From assembly GCA_026391515.1 (NCBI GenBank), contig JAPLEC010000135.1, positions 1 to 5,085 of the forward strand: a stretch of 5,085 bases of DNA. The letters run 5' to 3'. The notes beneath the pieces were generated by a model. It ran no database searches and was not told the origin of the DNA. It saw nothing but the letters and a program-made list of their open reading frames with translations. Made by a program: the position numbers and the translations under genes. Origin of the DNA: Bacteroidia bacterium (GTDB taxonomy: Bacteria; Bacteroidota; Bacteroidia; Bacteroidales; VadinHA17). Positions 1 to 5,085 of the stretch are shown piece after piece (within the stretch, counting starts at the first letter, position 1; every line of letters starts with the position of its first letter).

Positions 1-657
1 AAGCCGGCCCGAAGCAATCCATAACACTTTTAAATCCTGATCATAATTAATTTCTCCAGCCAGGTCGCCATGAAAATGTTCGACAGACTTTGTTTCAATA
101 TTGATTTTATTAAGACCAAAATTGGTGTTAACCCACAAATATCCATCGGAATCCTGCACAATTACTTTATGCCCTCTGGGTATAATATTGCTGGTAAGAA
201 TTGAAGCATCATATGGTCCGTTTTTAAAATGGTAAAATACTCCTCTTTCCTTATTAAACATGTTTAATCCTTTCCCCAGGGTACCGATCCAGATATTTCC
301 ATCCCTGTCTTCGGATATAGTAGAAATGAAATTATAGGAGATGGATGAAGAATCATCAGAGTTATATAAATAGTTTATAAAATTAAAACCGTCAAACTGC
401 TGAAGTCCCGTGGAGGTGGCAAACCATACAAAACCCTCCCCATCAATATAGACATATTCAACCGAATTGTTTATCAATCCATTATTGACGTTATAATGAG
501 TACAAATTATGCTTGAATTTTGAGCTTTCAGTGCACCATGTGCATAAAAAATAGTAATAAGAATTGATAACAAAACCTTATACCTGCCAAAAAAAATCAT
601 TCTTGCTGATATGGCTTTGAATCGGTTAAAAGTCCTGACTAAAGACTTATTAATCAT
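1..657 (-). CDS. Two-component regulator propeller sensor (probable HTCS), N-terminal part
   Basis: The gene is cut by the left edge, so only the N-terminus of the sensor is visible (219 codons from the ATG at 657). Counting from the alternative in-frame ATG at 600, residues 5-26 are a hydrophobic export signal ending in AHGALKAQ. They are followed by Reg_prop-type propeller repeats at about 45-74 (FVWFATSTGLQQFDG), 90-125 (DRDGNIWIGTLGKGLNMF) and 144-176 (DSDGYLWVNTNFGLNKI), with a fourth beginning at about 186. This 'D-G-x-[IVL]-W-[IVF]-x-T-x-x-G-[LI]' pattern is the periplasmic sensor of Bacteroidota hybrid two-component systems, which bind oligosaccharides and switch on PUL genes. Histidine kinase, receiver and AraC-type output domains would lie beyond the edge, so HTCS is inferred; a propeller protein with another output remains possible. 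The start is uncertain: 657 follows an A-rich leader close to the promoter, while 600 gives a more compact signal peptide. An in-frame TAA at 661-663 excludes anything longer. Confidence 0.88.
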   Translation of the reverse strand, partial: MINKSLVRTFNRFKAISARMIFFGRYKVLLSILITIFYAHGALKAQNSSIICTHYNVNNGLINNSVEYVYIDGEGFVWFATSTGLQQFDGFNFINYLYNSDDSSSISYNFISTISEDRDGNIWIGTLGKGLNMFNKERGVFYHFKNGPYDASILTSNIIPRGHKVIVQDSDGYLWVNTNFGLNKINIETKSVEHFHGDLAGEINYDQDLKVLWIASGRL

Positions 658-677
658 GAATTAGCTTCTTTCTTACC

Positions 678-710
678 CAAATTTAAGCTAAAAATGAGAA
701 ACAGGCACAA
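678..710 (-). promoter_or_regulatory. Candidate Bacteroidota-type promoter of the sensor gene
   Basis: On the minus strand, TAAATTTG at 685-678 matches the Bacteroidota -7 element TAnnTTTG exactly. A TTG at 710-708 lies 22 bases upstream, near the long end of the accepted spacing for the -33 element. The box ends 20 bases before the ATG at 657, nearly the same distance as in the promoter at 3702-3736. It lies in the gap after the GH2 stop codon, so the sensor can probably be transcribed independently of the GH2 gene. I see no convincing intrinsic terminator in that gap (658-815). Confidence 0.5.
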
Positions 711-815
711 TTGAAGCCTTTTTCTAATATAAGTTTGCCGGCATTAGTACTATTTTGCGAAGCCGTGCAACAATTTTTTAATTCACAGATTTATCTCTTT
801 TCAGGTCGTTTAAAA

Positions 816-3569
816 TCACTCCCCGAACCTGAAATACAACGTCCCGCTCAGAGTCTCACCATTAAAGACATTCTTCTGGCTCTGCGGGCCTTCAGCATCT
901 GCTTTTGTAAACTTCGTGCCAATAGCGCTTATTCCGTGTAAAAATGAGATATTCCCTGACGGGAACGGCGGATTAACTTCTCCCCTCACACCGGTCCGTT
1001 GTGTCGAATACTTTGCAGCTCCGGGTGTAAAAAGATGCAGATAAAGATTCTTTGTACCGGAGATAACTGTGATCGGCAATTCTTTTGTCTGAAGTTGAAT
1101 TCCATAGAAATTGGAATAATATCCCTTGAATTCAGGGTAGTCCCATGACTGACCTGTAATAGTATTATTGTAGTCCTTTTCAAAAATCCCGAAGGTCGTT
1201 CCTTTTAACCGGTTTTTCCAGACATGATATGGACCGTTAGCCAACAGGGTCGCTCCTGTAACCAGGTTCTCAGGATAAGAAAATGTAATTCCTGCAAAAT
1301 CAAAATTCCCGGACAGGGTATAATCATAATCAAGCTTCAACCATTCTCCGGGATAAAATGTCCATTTTGCATGGTTATTATTCTCATACAACACTTCAAT
1401 AATGTATTTATCGTCCTGATAATAATTTTTCATCTCTCTGAATGCAGCATTGAATCCGGCAAACTGAACTCCGTTTTTCAATGAGATATCTTTTCTGTTC
1501 TTTCGAATATGGGTAATCAGTCCGCTTTTTTTATCAAATGTCACGGCAGTGGATCCCGACGAAACAACAAGCATACTGTCGTTCCCGGTGACCTTTATTT
1601 TATCACCGCCGGTCACAACTGTTCTATCAACAAAATCTACCGGTTGTGTAATATTCCACGACCATGTATTGATCAGCCTTCCGTACTGGTCAGTTGCGGT
1701 TAAATATAAAACGTCAAAGGTTTTCCAATCATCTGGTAATGGAATTGAAAGGATTCCACTCTTACCTGGTTCAATATCAGGTGGATTTATAACACCCGAC
1801 TTTTTGATTTGTACAAAGTGTGGAAACGAATTCTCGTATCTGACCAGACTGAACGAATATTTGCATTTTTTTAAATTGGTATACAGGTACCTGTTGGTAA
1901 CACTGAACTTACCATCAAATTCTGGTGTTATTGAAGTTTGAGTGAATTGAACAGGCGACCATATCTCCCTGACAGTAAAGAAGCTTCCCTCTTTTTCATG
2001 ATAAGGACCAAGTATCCCGTCCGGAGCCCTGTTGCCGTTGGTGTCAATTGAATCATTAAGATCTTTACGCTCCACACCTTCATCAGCAAAAACCCAGAGA
2101 AATGCCCCAGCCGAGAGCGGCTTTGAAAGCATCAGATTCCATTGATCATCAAGTCCTGCACCGTGACCACCGTCATAAATACCATGAAGAAATTCTGTCG
2201 GGAAGAAAATTTCCTTTCCATTGTTCAGGGCATTTTCAACATATTTATAACCCGGGTAATGTTTTGTGTTTGTTCCGTTTATAATCGACCATGGTTCGAT
2301 AACTGTCCTCTTTTGAGGATCATAAAGCGCATAATCTCCTCTTACCTCCTTATTGAATCCACCCTCGTTACCGTTATCCCACAATACTATTGAGGGATGA
2401 TTTACATCACGCTCAACCATCTGTTTTACAAGACGTTGTGCAGTAGGCGTATCATAAAACTTCTGCCATCCTCCAAGCTCATCAAGAACAAACAATCCGA
2501 GCGAATCGCAGACATCCAGAAAATACTGGTCGGGAGGATAATGGCTCATCCTGACAGCGTTCATATTCATATCCTTCATCAGGTTTACGTCGTTAATAGC
2601 CAGCTGTTTGCTGCTTGTACGTCCCGATGAAGGCCAGAATGTATGCCTGCATACTCCTTTGAACATGATCTTTTTACCATTTACATAAATGCCATCACTC
2701 TCTTTTACTTCAACGGTGCGGAAGCCGAATTTCTGAGTAAGTTGATGTATTGGCTTCTTATCTTTATTTATTGTAATAATAACCAGGTACAGGTTTGGAA
2801 ATTCAGGATTCCAGAGTGCAGCATTTGGGAAAGAACCTGTCAGGTTTGTTTTTCCTGACTGATCAATATTGGCTGATAACTTATTCCCGAAAGGTTTTCC
2901 GTCAGGCGTCTGGATCTGGGCATTAATTGTTTCTGCTTTTCTTATCCCTGCGGTAAAGACATCCATATAAAATGAGCCGTCGGCTTTTGCATTTATTGCA
3001 ACATGGTCAATATACTGTACGGGAACGGCTTCCAGATAAACAGGTCTGAATATACCTCCAAAAACCCAGTAGTCTGACATACGTTCAGCCCTGTTAACAC
3101 TTTCGTTCGTTGATTCTTTGCTGACCGTAACATCAAGCAGGTTTTTATCATAATACTTCAGCAGGCCGGAAATATCATATTTGAACCTGTAAAATGAGCC
3201 CTGGTGAACAGGGCCGGCAATCTGCCCGTTGATCTTCACTTCAGTATCTGTCATGGAACCTTCGAAGACAATGAATACTTTTTTCTTCTCCCAGGAAGAA
3301 GGGACAGTGAATTCATATTTATAAAGCCCCTTTTCATTGGCTTCCATATTTGTCTTTCCATAAATATATGATCCAAATCCCTGCAGCTCCCAGCATGAAG
3401 GAACTGCAATCTTACTCCAGGTACCGCTGTTACGACCATGGGTGCAGAAAAAATCCCATTGAACAGTGTGATCCTTGTCGATCCCCGACAAATATTGTAT
3501 TTCGGTTTTCTGAGCAACGACAGCAAAGAAGCTGAAAATAAAAACAGGTAATAAGAATAATTTCTTCAT
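816..3569 (-). CDS. Secreted glycoside hydrolase family 2 (beta-galactosidase-like)
   Basis: This is a complete 917-residue exported exo-acting beta-glycosidase. Residues 1-19 form a signal peptide (MKK, then a hydrophobic core ending FFAVVA) without a lipobox cysteine. A GH2 jelly-roll sugar-binding domain follows at about 25-185 (FEGSMTDTEVKINGQIAGP; SDYWVFGGIFRPVYLE), then an Ig-like domain at about 186-285 and the TIM barrel at about 286-545. Catalytic residues align with E. coli LacZ: acid/base Glu402 in WDNGNEGG, nucleophile Glu459 in FFPTEFLHG, histidines His309 (GVCRHT) and His343 (VRMSHYP), and an AGAFLWVFADEG motif like LacZ GGFVWDWVDQ. About 650-917 is a beta-rich C-terminal region with some likeness to the LacZ small-chain domain (KKSGLITHIRKNRKDIS). 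Retaining double-displacement chemistry is known for GH2. The sugar specificity (galactose, glucuronic acid or another) cannot be read from sequence. The gene diverges from the PKD-protein gene and precedes the sensor in the same direction. The ATG at 3569 is chosen because it begins the signal peptide. A periplasmic location is likely. Confidence 0.93.
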   Translation of the reverse strand: MKKLFLLPVFIFSFFAVVAQKTEIQYLSGIDKDHTVQWDFFCTHGRNSGTWSKIAVPSCWELQGFGSYIYGKTNMEANEKGLYKYEFTVPSSWEKKKVFIVFEGSMTDTEVKINGQIAGPVHQGSFYRFKYDISGLLKYYDKNLLDVTVSKESTNESVNRAERMSDYWVFGGIFRPVYLEAVPVQYIDHVAINAKADGSFYMDVFTAGIRKAETINAQIQTPDGKPFGNKLSANIDQSGKTNLTGSFPNAALWNPEFPNLYLVIITINKDKKPIHQLTQKFGFRTVEVKESDGIYVNGKKIMFKGVCRHTFWPSSGRTSSKQLAINDVNLMKDMNMNAVRMSHYPPDQYFLDVCDSLGLFVLDELGGWQKFYDTPTAQRLVKQMVERDVNHPSIVLWDNGNEGGFNKEVRGDYALYDPQKRTVIEPWSIINGTNTKHYPGYKYVENALNNGKEIFFPTEFLHGIYDGGHGAGLDDQWNLMLSKPLSAGAFLWVFADEGVERKDLNDSIDTNGNRAPDGILGPYHEKEGSFFTVREIWSPVQFTQTSITPEFDGKFSVTNRYLYTNLKKCKYSFSLVRYENSFPHFVQIKKSGVINPPDIEPGKSGILSIPLPDDWKTFDVLYLTATDQYGRLINTWSWNITQPVDFVDRTVVTGGDKIKVTGNDSMLVVSSGSTAVTFDKKSGLITHIRKNRKDISLKNGVQFAGFNAAFREMKNYYQDDKYIIEVLYENNNHAKWTFYPGEWLKLDYDYTLSGNFDFAGITFSYPENLVTGATLLANGPYHVWKNRLKGTTFGIFEKDYNNTITGQSWDYPEFKGYYSNFYGIQLQTKELPITVISGTKNLYLHLFTPGAAKYSTQRTGVRGEVNPPFPSGNISFLHGISAIGTKFTKADAEGPQSQKNVFNGETLSGTLYFRFGE

Positions 3570-3676
3570 AAGGTTCGTCTTTTATAGAGATGCAATTTTG
3601 CAAAAAGTATTCATTTACCTGATTCTTTCATGTTAAATATTTATAATATTATCCATATCCCTCATAATCAATTAAT

Positions 3677-3686
3677 TACATATGTA
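3677..3686. repeat. Perfect 10-bp palindrome in the divergent intergenic region
   Basis: TACATATGTA reads the same on both strands and lies about 70-110 bp from the two divergent start codons. Its symmetry does not extend beyond ten bases. It could be an operator half-way between the two promoters, but palindromes of this length are not rare in AT-rich DNA, so the functional reading is tentative. Confidence 0.3.
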
Positions 3687-3701
3687 TGTTCATTGCACTC
3701 A

Positions 3702-3736
3702 TTTGAAAGGACTTAATTAATAAAATGATATATTTG
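3702..3736 (+). promoter_or_regulatory. Candidate Bacteroidota-type promoter of the PKD-protein gene
   Basis: TTTG at 3702-3705 and TATATTTG at 3729-3736 match the -33 (TTTG) and -7 (TAnnTTTG) elements of the Bacteroidota primary sigma factor. The spacer is 23 bases, the upper end of the usual range. The -7 box ends 24 bases before the ATG at 3760, implying a short leader with no Shine-Dalgarno sequence, as is common in this phylum. Confidence 0.55.
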
Positions 3737-3759
3737 TTATTCACTGTTCGTTTAAATTC

Positions 3760-4872
3760 ATGAAACTGATAAAATACCTCGCACTGGCTTGCGGACTGTT
3801 TGTCTGTTTTTCGGTTAAAACTTTCCCGCAGGCCGATTCAACATTTAAGATTTTTCAATTCCCTGCTGATAAGATTCCAAGAATTGACGGGAACATTGAT
3901 GACTGGTCATTTGTCCCTGAAAGTTATATTGTAGGCAACGATCAGCTAAAGGATGATGAAAAGAAACATTCAACTCTTGATCCAAAAAACCTCGAGGTAA
4001 AAATTCGGGTAGGATGGGTAAAAGGGATGAACAAGCTCTATTTTCTTTATGAGGCTTATGATGATTATTGGGATTTTTCGCGTACCGATCTTCACCATGA
4101 TATTTTTGAAATAGTGGTTGACGGGGATCAGTCAGGTGGTCCTCTCATTGAACAGTTCCATCCCAATACTCAGCTTAATAATTCATGGGACGCATATTTC
4201 AATTTTCATGGCGTTCATGCCCAGAACTATCATATTTATACTCCGGCCGAGGGGCAGGACTGGTGCCTTGCCTGGGGAAGTCAACCATGGATAAAAGAGC
4301 TGCCTTATGCAAATGCTGCATATTCATATAGTTTTAAACCGGGAGAATCCGGGAAACTGGTTCTTGAATTCTGGATCACTCCTTTTGATTATGCAGGGCC
4401 GGAAGGACCTGTCAGGGCAGTTGAATCAATTTTAAAAGAAGGTAAAAACATAGGCTTATGCTGGGCGATAATAGATTTCGATGATGTCAATGCGAGAGGC
4501 AATAACGGTTTCTGGAATCTTTCGAGCAAACATACTATGTATGGAAATGCCTCACAATTAAGCACTTTCCGGCTTATGCCACTTGAGGCACAATTCCTGA
4601 AAAAGATAGATGCACGCTGGTCATTTAAAGTGGTTGATATGGATCGAAGGCTTGTTGCATTCCAGGATGAGTCGATAGGGAAAATCACTTCATGGAAATG
4701 GGATTTCGGCGATGGCACTTCATCAAACGAACAACATCCGATACATGCTTATGCAAGATCAGGACGATTTATTGTCACACTATATATTGAAGGTCCGGAC
4801 GGAAAATCGCGTCGTGCAAAAGTTTGGGACGTAGCTGTGAAATCAGCACTGGATCAAGTAAAGTCAAATTAA
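3760..4872 (+). CDS. Secreted CBM9-like/PKD-domain protein
   Basis: This is a complete 370-residue exported protein with no recognisable catalytic domain. Residues 1 to about 25 form a signal peptide (MKLIK, then a hydrophobic core ending near TFPQA). Cys11 lacks a good lipobox, so lipidation is unlikely. Residues of about 35-275 resemble CBM9/DOMON-type carbohydrate-binding domains: the opening PRIDGNIDDW (40-49), the central DIFEIVVDGDQSGG (114-127, cf. CBM9 'D-x-x-E-[IV]-x-[IV]-D-x-D') and the closing GFWNLSS to STFRLMP stretch (250-274). Residues of about 286-359 are a PKD domain with the classic WDFGDGT (314-320) and HPIHAYARSG (326-335) motifs. No type IX secretion C-terminal domain follows the PKD domain; the protein ends ten or so residues later. 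A likely role is non-catalytic glycan or protein binding in the periplasm or at the surface, in support of the adjacent GH2 and putative uronyl hydrolase. The ATG at 3760 is chosen for the signal peptide and the promoter just upstream. Domain calls are from motifs; the ligand is unknown. Confidence 0.9.
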   Translation: MKLIKYLALACGLFVCFSVKTFPQADSTFKIFQFPADKIPRIDGNIDDWSFVPESYIVGNDQLKDDEKKHSTLDPKNLEVKIRVGWVKGMNKLYFLYEAYDDYWDFSRTDLHHDIFEIVVDGDQSGGPLIEQFHPNTQLNNSWDAYFNFHGVHAQNYHIYTPAEGQDWCLAWGSQPWIKELPYANAAYSYSFKPGESGKLVLEFWITPFDYAGPEGPVRAVESILKEGKNIGLCWAIIDFDDVNARGNNGFWNLSSKHTMYGNASQLSTFRLMPLEAQFLKKIDARWSFKVVDMDRRLVAFQDESIGKITSWKWDFGDGTSSNEQHPIHAYARSGRFIVTLYIEGPDGKSRRAKVWDVAVKSALDQVKSN

Positions 4873-4881
4873 CCTTAAGAT

Positions 4882-4914
4882 CCCCTCCTCGGAGGGGTGA
4901 GGGGTGGGTTTTTT
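4882..4914 (+). terminator. GC-rich hairpin plus T-run after the PKD-protein gene
   Basis: CCCCTCC (4882-4888) pairs perfectly with GGAGGGG (4891-4897) around a TC loop (in practice probably six pairs and a CTCG loop). A T6 run follows at 4909-4914. Eleven G-rich bases (TGAGGGGTGGG) separate stem and T-run, so it is not a textbook terminator. However, the left arm CCCCTC can instead pair with the second GAGGGG (4899-4904), bringing the stem to four bases from the T-run. It begins 9 bases after the stop codon, where a terminator is expected. C/G-rich elements of this look recur between genes in Bacteroidota genomes (from memory), so it could equally be a dispersed repeat. Confidence 0.55.
4892..4905 (+). 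repeat. Two tandem copies of GAGGGGT within the hairpin element
   Basis: GAGGGGT occurs back to back at 4892-4898 and 4899-4905 and is followed by GGG. The duplicated arm gives the C-rich left arm two alternative partners, and the G-runs (GG, GGGG, GGGG, GGG) could also stack as a G-quadruplex. Only the repeat itself is directly seen; the structures are inferred. Confidence 0.6.
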
Positions 4915-4946
4915 ATAACAAAAAACAAAAGAAAAAATTAAAATAA

Positions 4947-5085
4947 ATGAAAACAAAAATTTTAATTATTCTGCTGGTTGCCGGCTTTTCATTCCAGGCT
5001 CTATCCCAACAGACCACACAACAAAAAATTACCGATTCAAACACTGCATTGCATGCCATTCAGCCTGATTATCCTGTACCCTACG
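4947..5085 (+). CDS. Exported protein, N-terminus only; possible GH88/GH105 unsaturated uronyl hydrolase
   Basis: The reading frame is open from the ATG at 4947 to the right edge (46 codons plus one base). It begins with a clear signal peptide, MKTKILIILLVAGFSFQALS, followed by a Gln/Thr-rich linker. The segment ALHAIQPDYPVPY (34-46) resembles, from memory, the conserved run just before the catalytic (alpha/alpha)6 barrel of Bacteroidota GH88/GH105 enzymes, which remove delta-4,5-unsaturated uronic acids from lyase-generated oligosaccharides. The catalytic aspartates lie outside the window, so the family call is tentative while the CDS itself is well supported. It starts 74 bases after the PKD-protein stop, behind the hairpin at 4882-4914 and an A-rich leader without a Shine-Dalgarno site. 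No separate TAnnTTTG promoter is visible in that gap, so read-through from the upstream gene is possible. Confidence 0.75.
   Translation, partial: MKTKILIILLVAGFSFQALSQQTTQQKITDSNTALHAIQPDYPVPY

Larger units (their letters stand above)
3570..3759. promoter_or_regulatory. Divergent promoter region between GH2 and PKD-protein genes
   Basis: This 190-bp, strongly AT-rich gap separates two genes transcribed away from each other, so both promoters should lie here. The rightward promoter is clear and listed separately. For the leftward GH2 gene the best candidate is TACTTTTT followed by G (minus strand, 3609-3601), which has one extra T compared with TAnnTTTG and no obvious -33 TTTG, so it is weak. 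The region also holds the palindromes TACATATGTA (3677-3686) and TTAATTAA (3713-3720). A shared activator site for both genes is plausible for a locus with a propeller sensor but is not shown by the sequence. Confidence 0.6.

Noticed and set aside
719..815. Possible terminator for the GH2 gene (short inverted pieces around TTGC...GCAA and GCCGGC)
   Set aside because: The stems are four to six bases with no adjacent T-run on the minus strand, which is too weak to call.
711..941. 76-codon plus-strand frame overlapping the end of the GH2 gene
   Set aside because: It starts with TTG, lies mostly antisense to the GH2 3' end, and its protein has no recognisable motif or signal. It is best explained as a chance open frame.
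1224..2858. Several plus-strand frames of 60-130 codons inside the GH2 gene
   Set aside because: All are antisense to a complete gene with an intact catalytic motif set. They overlap one another and have no family resemblance, so they are shadows.
3786..3795. Lipoprotein signal at Cys11 of the PKD protein
   Set aside because: The residues before the cysteine (ALA) do not form a good lipobox, and the hydrophobic segment continues past it. An ordinary signal peptide fits better.
4389..4718. 109-codon minus-strand frame inside the PKD-protein gene
   Set aside because: It is antisense to the CBM9-like/PKD coding sequence, which has clear domain motifs. The translated antisense product has none, so it is a shadow frame.
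1..5085. tRNA or rRNA genes, CRISPR arrays, insertion sequences, frameshifted genes
   Set aside because: No clover-leaf, regular spaced repeats, transposase motifs or broken frames were seen. The two complete genes run uninterrupted and the intergenic gaps are all under 200 bases.

Overview
The window looks like part of a carbohydrate-utilisation (polysaccharide utilisation, PUL-type) locus from a member of the Bacteroidota. The evidence is AT-rich intergenic DNA with TAnnTTTG promoter boxes, A-rich leaders instead of Shine-Dalgarno sites, and a gene set typical of the phylum: a propeller-domain sensor, a secreted family 2 glycoside hydrolase and a secreted PKD-domain protein. The genus cannot be named from this sequence; a Bacteroidales/Marinilabiliales-like environmental or gut lineage is a guess.

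Layout. Positions 1-657 (minus strand, cut by the left edge) hold the N-terminus of a two-component-regulator-propeller sensor, probably of the hybrid two-component type (HTCS). A 158-bp gap with a good candidate promoter for the sensor separates it from a complete, secreted 917-residue GH2 glycosidase at 816-3569 (minus strand) with both catalytic glutamates in place. A 190-bp AT-rich divergent region (3570-3759) carries a second TAnnTTTG promoter and a perfect palindrome. It leads rightwards into a complete 370-residue secreted protein (3760-4872, plus strand) built from a CBM9-like domain and a C-terminal PKD domain. A GC-rich hairpin followed by a T-run (4882-4914) comes next. The start of a fourth exported protein (4947 to the right edge, plus strand) has an N-terminus resembling that of GH88/GH105 unsaturated uronyl hydrolases.

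How the parts may work together (inference). The sensor would detect a periplasmic oligosaccharide and control the locus. The GH2 would remove a terminal beta-linked sugar. The CBM9-like/PKD protein would bind glycan without catalysis. The putative unsaturated uronyl hydrolase would trim products of a polysaccharide lyase. Together these fit a uronic-acid-containing substrate such as rhamnogalacturonan or ulvan, but no lyase, SusC or SusD gene lies in the window, so the substrate is not proven. No RNA genes, CRISPR arrays, transposases or phage genes were seen.
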